NCBI RefSeq assembly: GCF_000192745.1
Contig: NC_015259.1
Location: forward strand, 2,929,001 to 2,993,000
Direction: 5' to 3'
Origin: Polymorphum gilvum SL003B-26A1
GTDB lineage: Bacteria; Pseudomonadota; Alphaproteobacteria; Rhizobiales; Stappiaceae
DNA: 64,000 bases
The position numbers and the translations under genes are program-made. Shown piece after piece: positions 55,701-64,000 of this stretch (positions are counted from its first letter, which is position 1; each line of letters opens with the position of its first letter). The notes under the pieces are model-generated. The model did no database searches and had not been told where the DNA came from. It saw only the letters and a list, made by a program, of their open reading frames with translations.

Positions 55701-58700
55701 TTTCCTCGGACGACCGCGTGGTCGAGGTTCTTTCACGCCCGCGGCTTCAGGGCGCCGACTGGTCTCTCAACGCGCGCGGCCATTTCGTCAGCGTCGTGCG
55801 CAACGCCCGCAAGTCCACCCTGTCAGTGCCCGACAATGTAGGCACGACGCTGGAAACCGCGGCTCTTTATGCGCTGACGCAGACCTTCGGTCTGCGCTAC
55901 GGTGAGGCATTCCAGCGCGCCGAAAAGGTCCTTGCCCATGACGCGCGCACGGCGACCGTGCTGCTGAAACCTCAGACGGACGCCGTTGCCAGGGGCAAGT
56001 TCGCCCTGTGTCCGACGCTGATGGATGCCGGGTTCCACGGCCTGTTCGCGCTGCTCGACGGCGTCGAGGAAATCCCGGCGCAGACCAGCTTCCTGCCGAT
56101 CCGGCTTGGCTCCTTGCGCCTGCTGCAGCCTGAGGTCGCGCCGACGTCGGTGCTGATCCGGGTCACCCGAGCCACGCCGCGCTCCATCGAGGCGACCTTC
56201 GAATATCTCGATGCCGCCGGCGACGTCGTCGCCCGGTTGTCGCAGGCCCGGTTCAGGGCGGTCCGGCTCGGTCGCGAGACGCGCCAGAGCGACCTGGTCT
56301 ACCGCACGATCGCGACGCTGCTTCCGGACGCGGATCGCGTCGCCCCGATCCAGGCGGTGATGCCGGACGGTTTCGCGGCCTTTGCGGAACGCTGCGGCGT
56401 CGCCTGCGACGACGCACCGGAACCCGGCGATACCCTGCTGCTGGTCGAAGCGCTCGGCCGGACCATTGCCCATGACACGCTCTGGCAGCTTTCCGGCGCA
56501 GAGCCGTTGCGTCTCGACGCTCTCGTCGAACAGGGGCTGATCGCTCAGTCCGCCCTGCCGCTCGTGCATTCCCTGCTCGGGTGGCTCTCCGACAGCGACC
56601 TTGCGACCGAAACCGACGACGGCTGGCGCATCGAAGACCCCGCCGAGGGTCCGACGGCCAGCGACCTCCTCAGGACCATCGCCGTCGAAGCCTCCGGCCA
56701 CATCGCTGAAGCCGCGCTGCTGTCTCGCCTGTCGCTGCGGCTGAAGGACATTCTGCGCGACGGACTTGCCGAACGCGCCCAGGGCTATTTCGCCGGCGGC
56801 CTGTTCGACGCCTACCAGACCGCCTCGCCCGCAGCCGCCGACCTGATGGCGGCCGTAAAGCGCGTCGCGGTTGACCTGATCACGTCCTGGCCGTCCGACC
56901 AGGCGTTGAAGATCCTGGTTTTCGGCGCCACGTCGGCCGATCTGCTGCTCACGCTCGACCGGTTGATCGATCCGCGGCACGCGTCGGTCGTGGTGACGGA
57001 CCCCGTCGCGACCTCCCTCGGCCGGGCCGAACGGCAATGGACCGGCAGCAACGCCATCCGCTTCGTCGATTTCGAGGATGGCGAGGCGCTGGCCGCCCGC
57101 GGTCCGTTCGACATCATTCTGTCGGGCGGCCACCTGTCGGAAAGTTCTAACCAGGACATCGCCCGCGTCGGCGCCTGCCTGTCCAGGGACGGCCTGTTGT
57201 TCAGCGCCGAATTCCTCCCCTCCCCGCTGACCGACCTGATCCGCGGCATTGGCGCCGACTGGTGGCGCGAGACGGCGGTGGACGCATTCCCCCTGTCCCG
57301 CCTGCGGACGCCGGAGGAGTGGCAAGGGGATCTTGCCGCTGCAGGCCTTGAGCGGGTCGAAACGACCAATCTCGACAGCGACGTCGCCGAAGCGATCCTG
57401 ATTGCAGCCCGGGCTCCCGCCGACGGCAAGACGGTTGTGCAGGCGGATGCGGAACAAGCCGCGGAAGAGCCGCAGAAGGCGTCGACGCTCCTCGTCATTG
57501 CCGATCGGGACGGCGCGAGCCGGAAGGTCGCGGAAGCCCTCAAATCGACTCTCGCCGAAGCGGCGATCGCCGTGACGGTCGCGGTCATCGGGGAGCGCAC
57601 CGGACCAGATGAAAATGGCGACTGGTCGATCGACCCGGACCAGCCGGACGACGCGCTGAAAGCTCTGCTCGCGGAGTGCGCTGCCGGAATCGTGCATCTT
57701 GCCGGCGCCTATGCGGCCGAGGGTGATGCCCTTGCGGTCACCGACAGCCGCACCTGGAGCCTGACTCAGCTGCTCAAGACGATCGGCTTCGACGACACGC
57801 GGCTTTGGATCGTCGCCCCTGGCGGCGTTCAGGATATTGCCGGCGGATCGAGCCATCGGCCCGATCAATGCGGCGTCTGGGCCTATGGCCGCGTGGCCAT
57901 GAACGAATTCCCGAACGCCGGAATCCGTCTGATCGACCTGTCCCCCGCGATCGAACCTGGCGTTGCCGCCGTGCGGCTCGCGGACGAGATCCGGAATGGC
58001 GGCGACGAGCGCGAAATCATCATCGACGGCCGGCGCCGGGCGGGTCTGCGTATCGTCAAGGGAGGGCTTCTACCGGAGGCCGCCGTATCGGAGACGGCGG
58101 AGCCGGTCATGCGGCTGGACATCCTGCGCCAGGGCTCGCTCGATCAGCTTGCCTGGCACGCAATCGACCGCCAGCTGCCCAGGGACGACGAGATCGAAAT
58201 CGCCGTCGAGGCCAGCGGCCTGAACTTCCGCGATGTCATGTGGGCCCTCGGCCTCCTGCCCGAGGAAGCGCTGGAAGACGGTTTCGCCGGGCCGACCCTG
58301 GGCATGGAATGCTGCGGCACCGTCGTTTCGGTCGGTCCTGCCGTCACCCGGTTCCAGCCGGGCGAGCGGGTCATCACTTTCGCCCCGGCCTGTTTCGCGA
58401 GCCATGTCACGGTGTCCGAGGCGGCGTGCGCGCCCATGCCCTCGACCGTCACCTCGGAAGAGGCTGCGACCATTCCGGTCACGTTCCTGACGGCCTATTA
58501 CGCGCTGGTTCATCTGGCCAGACTCGGCGAAGGGGAGACGGTACTCATCCACGGCGGCGCCGGTGGCGTCGGCCTCGCCGCGCTGCAGATCGCCAAATGG
58601 CGTGGCGCGCGCACCATCACGACCGCCGGTTCGGAGGAAAAGCGCAGCTTCCTCAAGCTGCTCGGAGCCGATCTGGTGCTCGACTCGCGCAGCCTCGCCT

Positions 58701-60364
58701 TCGTCGACGACATCATGGAGGCCACGGACGGCCAGGGCGTCGACGTGGTGCTCAACTCGCTGTTCGGCGAGGCGATGGAACGCAGCATCGAGGTGCTGAA
58801 GCCGTTCGGCCGCTTCCTGGAACTCGGCAAGCGCGACTACTACGGCAACACCCGCATCGGCCTGCGACCGTTCCGGCAGAACCTGACCTATTTCGGCATC
58901 GACGCCGACCAGTTGCTGACCCGGCAGCCGAAACTGGCCAAGGACCTGTTCATCGAACTGGTCCGCCTGTTCGAAAACGGCACCCTGGCCCCCCTGCCCT
59001 ATCGCGTGTTCGAGGCGGACGGTGTGATCGATGCCTTCCGACTCATGCAGCAGGCCGGCCATATCGGCAAGATCGTGCTGCGCCCGCCGGCCGTTCCCGC
59101 CGCGGTACCGCGCCGCCGTAGCCTCGCGCTGAGGCCCGACGCGACCTATGTCGTCGGCGGCGGCTTCGGCGGCTTCGGGGCGGAACTGCTGCGGCGGATG
59201 ACCGATCTCGGCGCGCGGAACCTGCTCGTACTAAGCCGGCGCGGTACGGATTCCGACGATGCCAGGGCGGTTGCCGCCGAACTTGAGACACGTGGCGTGC
59301 GTGTCGTTGCGCCGGCCTGCGATCTCACGGACGAAGCGACATTGGCCAAGACGCTGGCCGACTGCCGGAGCACGATGCCGCCTATCCGGGGTGTCTTCCA
59401 CACCGCCATGGTGCTGAACGACGGCCTTCTCGCGAACCTCGACCACGACGGCCTGACCCGTGTGCTGGCACCGAAGATCCGCGGCGCTGAACTGCTCGAC
59501 GTGCTGACCGCCGGAGATCCCCTGGACCATTTCGTGCTGTATTCCTCCGCGACCACGCTGGTCGGCAACCCCGGCCAGGCCAACTACGTCGCCGCGAACG
59601 GCTATCTGGAAGCACTCGCCCGCAAGCGGCGCGCCGAGGGCAAGCCCGGCCTTGCGGTCGCCTGGGGCGCCATTTCCGACGCCGGCTATCTGGCCCGCAA
59701 CGACGACGTCAACGAATTGCTGGCGCGCAAGCTCGGGCGCCATGCGCTGACCGCGCGCGAGGCCCTCGATGGTCTTGTCGCGCTGATGGCAGAGCCGCAG
59801 GACTCGCTCGAGACTGCGGCGGTCGGCTATGCGCGCATCGACTGGCAGTCGGCCCGTCGCGACCTCGCCTTGCTTGCCACGCCGCTGGTCGACCTGCTGG
59901 GCCTCGGCAGCGGCGAGGACTCCGGACCGGTGGAAGGCGCCATCGACCTGCATGCCATGCTCAAGGGCATGGACAAGGTCAAGGCGGCGCAGACGGTCGC
60001 CAACCTCCTTGCCGGAGAGATCGGCAAGATCCTGCGTATCGCGCCGGAGGAGATCGATCCGCACAAGCCGCTGTCGGAGGTCGGCATGGACTCTCTGATG
60101 GCGCTCGAACTGCGGATGAGCGCTGAACGCCAGCTCGGCATCGACATCCCCTTGATGTCGCTCGCCAACGGTGCCACCCTTATCGACCTGTCGGCGCGCG
60201 TCGCGAACCGCGTCCTCGGCGGTGAGGCCGACAATGGTGTCTCCGGCGAGGCCCGACAGCTTGCGAGCCAGCACATGACCGACGACCGTACGGAAACCGA
60301 GGACCTGTCCGACATCGCCGAACAGGTCGAGGCCAAGAGCCGCGAACTGAGGTCGCTGCTGTGA
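52763..60364 (+). CDS. rkpA: RkpA-like reducing polyketide/fatty-acid synthase
   Basis: A 2533-residue type I multienzyme, probably building the lipid part of a K-antigen/capsule as proposed for Sinorhizobium RkpA. Domains: ketosynthase (about 5-430; Cys176 in DTACSSSL, His311, His349); acyltransferase (about 530-850; Ser621 in GHSVGE); dehydratase (about 895-1170; His925 and Asp1088); a degenerate methyltransferase-like region (about 1290-1560); structural KR half (about 1570-1780); enoyl reductase (about 1795-2110; HGGAGGVGLAALQ); ketoreductase (about 2115-2320; GGGFGGFGAELL, YSSATTLVGNPGQANY); carrier protein with Ser2444 in GMDSLM. No thioesterase: release is probably by the next gene, whose start overlaps the stop by 4 bases. 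Confidence 0.93.
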   Translation: MASIKSNIEIIGYSSRLPGAQSTEEFWRVLKEGRCTVTSVSEDRWPLTRFGHPDRSAAGKTYTWAAGQLDDVWGFDPAFFGISPREALQMDPQQRILLQLVWEALEQAGLPPSALAGSSTGVFVGASSLDYHHRFVIDPQNADMQFMTGNTLSIVSNRISYIYDLRGPSFTVDTACSSSLVALHEAVSALETGQIDTAIVCGISVLLSPFAFVGFSRASMLSPTGLCQAFDANGDGYVRSEGGVAVILQSARAARLPGTKVHGRIVASGINADGRTVGLSLPSPYAQAALLEEIYGGLEIAPDRLAFVEAHGTGTRVGDPAEADALGKVIGQKRSTPLAIGSVKTNVGHLEPVSGLVGLLKSILALKHDLLPKSLHFRTPNPDIPFEDLNLRVAAEPVPLQKDGSPRLAGVNSFGFGGTNAHVVLADGDAPEVSAEPSDPTTPLVLSARGKAALKALAERYREALDGKDDPSAGAISASAAYTRDLLSDRLVVLGASAEEKRQALDDFLADRKSPNIVQGATVRANQKIAFVFSGNGSQWAGMGCEAYQKDPDFQAAFERVDRKFMGVGGWSLLTMLFSEDLETEIERTEIAQPLLFGIQVALVEALARRGIRPSAVAGHSVGEVAAAWCCGALTLDQAVKVIHARSTQQEVIRHLGSMAALLLPADKAREAIAEAGFPRIELAAINSPRSVTISGPVESLDAFAKFARKKRWAMRRLNLAYPFHCALVEPIREPLLEALSGIEPKAADLLFFSTVDPDAEEIRLDSDYWWRNVRQPVLFADAIERMAGQTIGVFVEIGPKPVLGTYMNDVLREGGHRTDVLPSLDAPVKGGEHALNPVETAAAGILAHGGEVDLEEFFGEPPRAFVGLPSYPWQNVDYKPEATAESIDYMFGTTWPLLGYRLRQDVGEWFNHVDPALLPWLADHKVEESIVFPAAGFAEMALRAAIRWTGADEIELRDFDILRPLVFDGSEIWETQVRISSDDRVVEVLSRPRLQGADWSLNARGHFVSVVRNARKSTLSVPDNVGTTLETAALYALTQTFGLRYGEAFQRAEKVLAHDARTATVLLKPQTDAVARGKFALCPTLMDAGFHGLFALLDGVEEIPAQTSFLPIRLGSLRLLQPEVAPTSVLIRVTRATPRSIEATFEYLDAAGDVVARLSQARFRAVRLGRETRQSDLVYRTIATLLPDADRVAPIQAVMPDGFAAFAERCGVACDDAPEPGDTLLLVEALGRTIAHDTLWQLSGAEPLRLDALVEQGLIAQSALPLVHSLLGWLSDSDLATETDDGWRIEDPAEGPTASDLLRTIAVEASGHIAEAALLSRLSLRLKDILRDGLAERAQGYFAGGLFDAYQTASPAAADLMAAVKRVAVDLITSWPSDQALKILVFGATSADLLLTLDRLIDPRHASVVVTDPVATSLGRAERQWTGSNAIRFVDFEDGEALAARGPFDIILSGGHLSESSNQDIARVGACLSRDGLLFSAEFLPSPLTDLIRGIGADWWRETAVDAFPLSRLRTPEEWQGDLAAAGLERVETTNLDSDVAEAILIAARAPADGKTVVQADAEQAAEEPQKASTLLVIADRDGASRKVAEALKSTLAEAAIAVTVAVIGERTGPDENGDWSIDPDQPDDALKALLAECAAGIVHLAGAYAAEGDALAVTDSRTWSLTQLLKTIGFDDTRLWIVAPGGVQDIAGGSSHRPDQCGVWAYGRVAMNEFPNAGIRLIDLSPAIEPGVAAVRLADEIRNGGDEREIIIDGRRRAGLRIVKGGLLPEAAVSETAEPVMRLDILRQGSLDQLAWHAIDRQLPRDDEIEIAVEASGLNFRDVMWALGLLPEEALEDGFAGPTLGMECCGTVVSVGPAVTRFQPGERVITFAPACFASHVTVSEAACAPMPSTVTSEEAATIPVTFLTAYYALVHLARLGEGETVLIHGGAGGVGLAALQIAKWRGARTITTAGSEEKRSFLKLLGADLVLDSRSLAFVDDIMEATDGQGVDVVLNSLFGEAMERSIEVLKPFGRFLELGKRDYYGNTRIGLRPFRQNLTYFGIDADQLLTRQPKLAKDLFIELVRLFENGTLAPLPYRVFEADGVIDAFRLMQQAGHIGKIVLRPPAVPAAVPRRRSLALRPDATYVVGGGFGGFGAELLRRMTDLGARNLLVLSRRGTDSDDARAVAAELETRGVRVVAPACDLTDEATLAKTLADCRSTMPPIRGVFHTAMVLNDGLLANLDHDGLTRVLAPKIRGAELLDVLTAGDPLDHFVLYSSATTLVGNPGQANYVAANGYLEALARKRRAEGKPGLAVAWGAISDAGYLARNDDVNELLARKLGRHALTAREALDGLVALMAEPQDSLETAAVGYARIDWQSARRDLALLATPLVDLLGLGSGEDSGPVEGAIDLHAMLKGMDKVKAAQTVANLLAGEIGKILRIAPEEIDPHKPLSEVGMDSLMALELRMSAERQLGIDIPLMSLANGATLIDLSARVANRVLGGEADNGVSGEARQLASQHMTDDRTETEDLSDIAEQVEAKSRELRSLL

Positions 60365-61746
60365 GCGAGCGGCGATCCAAACTCGGCGGCATCGCCGGCA
60401 GCGACCGTGACCGGCTGATGGAGAGTATCCGGGCCGGACGAAAGGCCAACCGCGACCGGCGTCCCGCGCCGGTGTCGGCCCAGGCTCCCGAGCCCAAGCG
60501 CAAGGCCTTCGATTTCGCCGAACTGCCGCAGATCAAGCAGCTGCAGATGCAGCGGGCGGCCGCAGACATGATGGGCATAGACAATCCGTTCTTCCGCCCC
60601 CATGACGGACTGGCCGCGGGAACCACCGTCATCGACGGCAAGGTCCACGACAACTTCGCCTCCTACAACTACCTCGGCCTCAACGGCCACCCCGACGTGG
60701 CGGCAGCTGCCAAGGCGGCGATCGAGACCTACGGCATCAGCGTTTCCGCCAGCCGGATCGTGGCCGGCGAGCGTCCCCTGCACCGCGACCTCGAAGATGC
60801 CCTGGCGCGTGTGCACGGGGTGGAGGCATCGATCGTCATGGTCAGCGGCCACGCCACCAACGTGACGACCATCGGTCACCTGATGAACAAGGGCGACCTG
60901 ATCCTGACCGACAGCCTGGTGCACAACAGCATCGCCGAAGGCGCGCGGCTGTCAGGTGCGACACGGATCAATTTCCCCCACGATGACCTCGAAGCGCTGG
61001 AGCGCCTGCTGGCGGAGAACCGCCACAAGTACGATCATGTGCTGATCGTCGTCGAAGGTCTCTATTCCATGGATGGGGACTTTCCCGATCTCAAGCGCCT
61101 GGTTCACCTCAAGCAGGCGTACGATGCTTGGCTGATGGTCGACGAGGCCCATTCGATCGGCGTCCTCGGCGCCACCGGCCATGGCATCGCCGAGCATTTC
61201 GGCATCGACCCGAACGAGGTCGAGTTGTGGATGGGAACGCTCAGCAAGACCTTCTCGTCCTGCGGCGGCTACATCGCCGGCTCGCGGGTGCTGTGCGACT
61301 ATCTCAAGACGACGGCGCCCGGGTTCGTGTTCTCGGTCGGTCTGGCGCCGGCGCTGGCAGCGGCGGCGATCGCCTCGATCCAGGTGATGGAGCGGGAACC
61401 GGAGCGGGTGGCACGGCTGCAGGCGAACGGCCGGCATTTTCTCGCCTGCGCCAGGGCGGCCAGACTGGATACCGGACCGAGCGCCGGCTACTCGGTGGTG
61501 CCGGTGATCGTCGGCGAGTCGGTCGGCGCGGCGGTCCTGTCAAACCGGCTTTTGTCCCGTGGACTCAATGCCTTGCCGATCATCTTCCCGGCCGTGGCGG
61601 AAAAGGCGGCGCGGCTGCGCTTCTTCATCACCAGCGAGCACACGTTCGAGCAGATCGAGCGTGCAGTGGCGCTAACGGCCGAAGAACTCAAGCAGATTCG
61701 CGCCGACGGCACGGCCGTCGACCGGTTGATCAAGGCGGCGCGCTGA
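60361..61746 (+). CDS. rkpG: RkpG-like alpha-oxoamine synthase
   Basis: A 461-residue PLP enzyme of the AONS/KBL/serine palmitoyltransferase group, which condenses an acyl thioester with an amino acid (or transfers the acyl group). After an N-terminal extension (about 1-85), core motifs are FASYNYLGLNGHPDV, SASRIVAGERPLHRDLE, MVDEAHSIGVLGATGHG (cofactor Asp and His) and the PLP Lys296 in GTLSKTFSSCGGYIAGS. GTG start overlaps the synthase stop, so the two are coupled; the logical substrate is the acyl chain on the synthase's carrier domain. The amino acid is unknown. RkpG of Sinorhizobium K-antigen synthesis is the closest described analogue I recall. Confidence 0.92.
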   Translation: MSERRSKLGGIAGSDRDRLMESIRAGRKANRDRRPAPVSAQAPEPKRKAFDFAELPQIKQLQMQRAAADMMGIDNPFFRPHDGLAAGTTVIDGKVHDNFASYNYLGLNGHPDVAAAAKAAIETYGISVSASRIVAGERPLHRDLEDALARVHGVEASIVMVSGHATNVTTIGHLMNKGDLILTDSLVHNSIAEGARLSGATRINFPHDDLEALERLLAENRHKYDHVLIVVEGLYSMDGDFPDLKRLVHLKQAYDAWLMVDEAHSIGVLGATGHGIAEHFGIDPNEVELWMGTLSKTFSSCGGYIAGSRVLCDYLKTTAPGFVFSVGLAPALAAAAIASIQVMEREPERVARLQANGRHFLACARAARLDTGPSAGYSVVPVIVGESVGAAVLSNRLLSRGLNALPIIFPAVAEKAARLRFFITSEHTFEQIERAVALTAEELKQIRADGTAVDRLIKAAR

Positions 61747-61750
61747 GCGG

Positions 61751-62548
61751 TCAGTCGCGGAAGCGGGGGTCGTCCTCGATTTCCGCGGCGAAGGGCTTCA
61801 TGAAATAGTCGGATAGCCGCGGCGGCAGGATGCCCTGCAGGCGGATCCCAGTCGCCAGCAGGAACGGAAAGGCGTGCAGGCTGCGCTGGCGCTCGATCGC
61901 CCGACGCATCCGGCGCGCAGCGTCTTCCGCTGTGATTTCAAAGGGTTTGGCGCCCTTGTGACGCGCCGACATGGGCGAGGTGACGAAGCCCGGACACAGG
62001 ATCGTGACGCCGACGCCGTCGGCCGCGAGCCAGCCGCGCAGGGAGTGGCCGTAGGATATCACCGCCGCCTTGGAGGCGCTGTAGGACGGCATGTCCGGCA
62101 GGGCGCGCAGGCCGGCGAGCGAGGCGACCAGGGCGATATGGCCGCGCCGGCGTGCCCGCATCTGTTCGACAAGTCCCGTTATCGTATTGACAGTACCACG
62201 GAAATTGATCTCGAACTGGCGGTCGGAGGCGTCGTCGGGCTCGCGCGAGCGGCCGGCGCCGAGGCCGGCGGTGACGCCGGCATTGGCGATCAGCAGGTCG
62301 ACCGGGCGGCGCGCATCGGCCTCGGCGAGAAAGGCATGCAGCGCCGCGCGGTCGCGGATATCGAGCGCTGCCGTTTCCGCCTCCGCGCCCTTGCGGCGGA
62401 CGTTTTCGGCAAGCATGTCAAGGCGATGCGGGTCGCGGGCGATCAACACCAGATGGCGGCCCGGCGTGGCGTATTCCAGCGCCAGCGCCGTGCCGATGCC
62501 ACCGCTGGCGCCGGTCAGGACGATGGTGGACGGGTCGAATTTCGCCAT
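61751..62548 (-). CDS. rkpH: short-chain dehydrogenase (RkpH-like)
   Basis: A 265-residue SDR. Cofactor loop VLTGASGGIGTALALEYA, NAGVTAGLG, catalytic Ser in ALVASLAGLRALPDMPSYSASKAAV (with Tyr and Lys), and a C-terminal amphipathic helix typical of lipid-modifying SDRs. In Sinorhizobium the analogous gene rkpH follows rkpG; here it is on the opposite strand and converges 4 bases from the oxoamine synthase stop. It would be suited to reduce the 3-keto group left by RkpG. The symbol is by analogy. Confidence 0.85.
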   Translation of the reverse strand: MAKFDPSTIVLTGASGGIGTALALEYATPGRHLVLIARDPHRLDMLAENVRRKGAEAETAALDIRDRAALHAFLAEADARRPVDLLIANAGVTAGLGAGRSREPDDASDRQFEINFRGTVNTITGLVEQMRARRRGHIALVASLAGLRALPDMPSYSASKAAVISYGHSLRGWLAADGVGVTILCPGFVTSPMSARHKGAKPFEITAEDAARRMRRAIERQRSLHAFPFLLATGIRLQGILPPRLSDYFMKPFAAEIEDDPRFRD

Positions 62549-62648
62549 CTTGCACGCTCTCCAGGGACTTCCGGCGAGGACTGACCGTGTCCTGCCCGTG
62601 TCCGATCCGTGTCCTACTTGTCGCCGATACCCTGCCGGCCCGCTGCCG

Positions 62649-64000
62649 TCAAATGCCGAGACGGCGGCCGAGCCAGGACGCGTGGCGCAGGACGGCAGTC
62701 CTGAGACGGTGCCAGCGGCTGGCGCGCTGGCGCATGAGTCGGCCGACCAGATACTCCGGCCGGCAGGGCAGCAGCGACACCGGGTCGATGGTGCGGGTGT
62801 AGACGACGAGGGCGAGGTAGACCAGTTCGTCGAGACTGCGCCGGCGCGTGCGGCGCGGACAGGGGGTCAGGTCGTCGCTGAGGCCCCAGCCGGCATAGAA
62901 GGGCAGGCCGTGGACGGTGACCGGCTTGCCGCGCAGCAGCGCCTCGAAGCCGGACAGCGAGGAGAAGGTCTCCAGCCGGTCGCTGGCCTCGATCAGGTCG
63001 ATGATGTTGGCGTCGCGGGCGACATGGTCGGCGAGGCCGGCGAGATCGGCGTCGGCGATGCGGCCCTTGCGCAGGCCGGTCTCGACGTCGGGATGGGGCT
63101 TGTAGACCAGGAAGGCGTCCGGATGGCGGACGCGCGCGAGACGCAGCAGGTCGAGGTTGACGTTGTCGGTGCTGGCGCAGGCGATGGTCGCCGACTGCGA
63201 CCGGCGCACGGCGGCGTCGTCGGCGACCTGGCCGGGCACCAGCACGACCGCGCGGTCGGCCGGGAAGGCATGCGTCCGGCTGCGGCCGAAATTGTATTTC
63301 GACAGGCGGGCGGCGACGATGGCGCGACCGAGGGCGGCGGCACGCGCACGCTCGTCGGCGGTCAGTTCGCGGGTCTCCAGCAGGACCTCGAGCCGACTCG
63401 GGCGCGACGGGTCGTAGTAGATGCCGAGGTCGTCAGCGGCGAGCGAGGCGCCGCGGGCGAGGCCGGCGCCGAGGCCTACGGAACGCAGGAAGCCGTCCTC
63501 GATGCGCAAGAGCGGCACGCCGGCGGCCGCGCAGGCGATCTCCAGCTCCGGCGGCGTCTTACCGGCCCAGGACAGGATACGGCCGCCGGCGGCCTGCGCG
63601 GCGGCCAGGGCGGTCGGGGCGGCCTCAGGACCGTCGCAGAAGGTGACCGAGCCGCCGCAGCCGGTGAAGGTGGCGCGGATGGCCGCGTGGTTCCAGGTCT
63701 GGGAGCCGATACAGAAGGACGGCCGGTCGTTGTCGGCCCAGCTCTTCGCCAACAGGGCGGCGGTGTCGAGCGCGTCGCGGGCGGCCATCGGCGCGCCGTC
63801 GTAAGGATCGAGCCAGCGCAGGACCGACAGGACAGAGGCCGCGACACCGTCGCCGTCGATCAGCGCTGCGAGCGAGCCCGGCGGCGCGACGACCGGCCAG
63901 CCGCACAGGCGGGCATAGAGCGCGAGGGTCTCGTCGTCGGCGACCAGGGACGCGGCGCCGCGCAGCAGCGGCAGCGGATTGCCCCCTGCTCCGGCATCGA
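62649..64000 (-). CDS. KpsC-like capsular polysaccharide protein, 5' end missing
   Basis: The C-terminal 450 residues of a KpsC/LipA-type protein; the frame stays open to the window end, including LRWLDPYDGAP upstream of an internal Met, so the start lies outside. The diagnostic LLRIEDGFLRSVGLGAGL and DDLGIYYDPSRPS, VLVPGQVADDAAV, FLVYKPHPDVETG and LSGFEALLRGKPVTVHGLPFYAGWGL are present. KpsC proteins are retaining beta-Kdo transferases that build the oligo-Kdo linker between lipid and capsule. A second catalytic half would lie upstream. Same strand as the SDR gene, 100 bases apart, probably one transcript. Confidence 0.93.
   Translation of the reverse strand, partial: DAGAGGNPLPLLRGAASLVADDETLALYARLCGWPVVAPPGSLAALIDGDGVAASVLSVLRWLDPYDGAPMAARDALDTAALLAKSWADNDRPSFCIGSQTWNHAAIRATFTGCGGSVTFCDGPEAAPTALAAAQAAGGRILSWAGKTPPELEIACAAAGVPLLRIEDGFLRSVGLGAGLARGASLAADDLGIYYDPSRPSRLEVLLETRELTADERARAAALGRAIVAARLSKYNFGRSRTHAFPADRAVVLVPGQVADDAAVRRSQSATIACASTDNVNLDLLRLARVRHPDAFLVYKPHPDVETGLRKGRIADADLAGLADHVARDANIIDLIEASDRLETFSSLSGFEALLRGKPVTVHGLPFYAGWGLSDDLTPCPRRTRRRSLDELVYLALVVYTRTIDPVSLLPCRPEYLVGRLMRQRASRWHRLRTAVLRHASWLGRRLGI

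Noticed and set aside
55823-57868. Long minus-strand frame inside the synthase gene
   Set aside because: Antisense shadow of conserved DH and MT/ER linker regions; no ribosome site or domain.

Overview
This is a high-GC, gene-dense chromosomal segment of an alphaproteobacterium, most likely a member of Hyphomicrobiales (Rhizobiales). Lineage clues are a DUF2865 secreted protein, the rpiA-DUF2059-gor block, plant-type (class II) DAHP synthase, CreA, many soluble chemoreceptors, and a capsule-lipid synthase of the rhizobial RkpA type. The genus cannot be named from sequence alone. I see no phage, transposon, rRNA or CRISPR; there is one tRNA, tRNA-Val(CAC).

Layout. (a) 1-18.7 kb is mainly housekeeping: an L,D-transpeptidase (cut by the window start), ArsR and MarR regulators, CreA, an unusual metallo-beta-lactamase-fold hydrolase, gltX, nadE, a response regulator, DAHP synthase, a VIT-type metal transporter, a gamma-glutamylcyclotransferase-like enzyme, a class V aminotransferase, a CHASE4-GGDEF cyclase, and the gor/DUF2059/rpiA block. 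(b) 18.9-24.6 kb holds two soluble sensory proteins (an MCP with an internal PilZ domain and a HemAT-like globin-coupled MCP), gph, an FkbM methyltransferase and the tRNA. (c) 24.7-32.1 kb is a surface-glycan region: TPR/glycosyltransferase-like protein, polysaccharide pyruvyl transferase, SDR, class IV aminotransferase, SpsF-like cytidylyltransferase, methyltransferase and a NeuB-family synthase without a SAF domain. (d) 32.6-33.4 kb is fpr.

(e) 33.8-52.3 kb is the most coherent accessory system: a corrinoid-dependent one-carbon demethylation locus in what is probably an aerobic organism. A GlxA/AraC regulator is followed by formate-THF ligase, a corrinoid protein, DUF1638, a small Virulence_fact-type protein, a methylene-THF reductase, a methyl-THF:corrinoid methyltransferase and a RACo/RamA-like [2Fe-2S] corrinoid activator. 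Next come two DppB/DppC-type permeases and a family 5 binding protein (no ATPase seen), two ThuA-like proteins, and a divergent pair made of a dimethylglycine/sarcosine-dehydrogenase-like flavoenzyme and a non-pyrrolysine MttB-family methyltransferase. The inferred route: MttB moves a methyl group from a quaternary amine (glycine betaine or similar) to the corrinoid protein, the pterin methyltransferase passes it to THF, MetF-like and Fhs oxidise it towards formate, and the flavoenzyme continues demethylation of the tertiary amine. A pair of TGTCG-N5-GCGNC direct repeats spaced 21 bp lies upstream of the corrinoid protein gene and looks like an AraC-type operator.

(f) 52.8-64 kb is a K-antigen/capsule lipid locus resembling the Sinorhizobium rkp-1 region: a 2533-residue reducing polyketide/fatty-acid synthase (KS-AT-DH-degenerate MT-ER-KR-ACP) translationally coupled to an alpha-oxoamine synthase, then an SDR and a KpsC-like capsule protein (cut by the window end) on the other strand. 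Together with region (c) this suggests investment in an acidic, nonulosonate-like surface polysaccharide with a dedicated lipid anchor.
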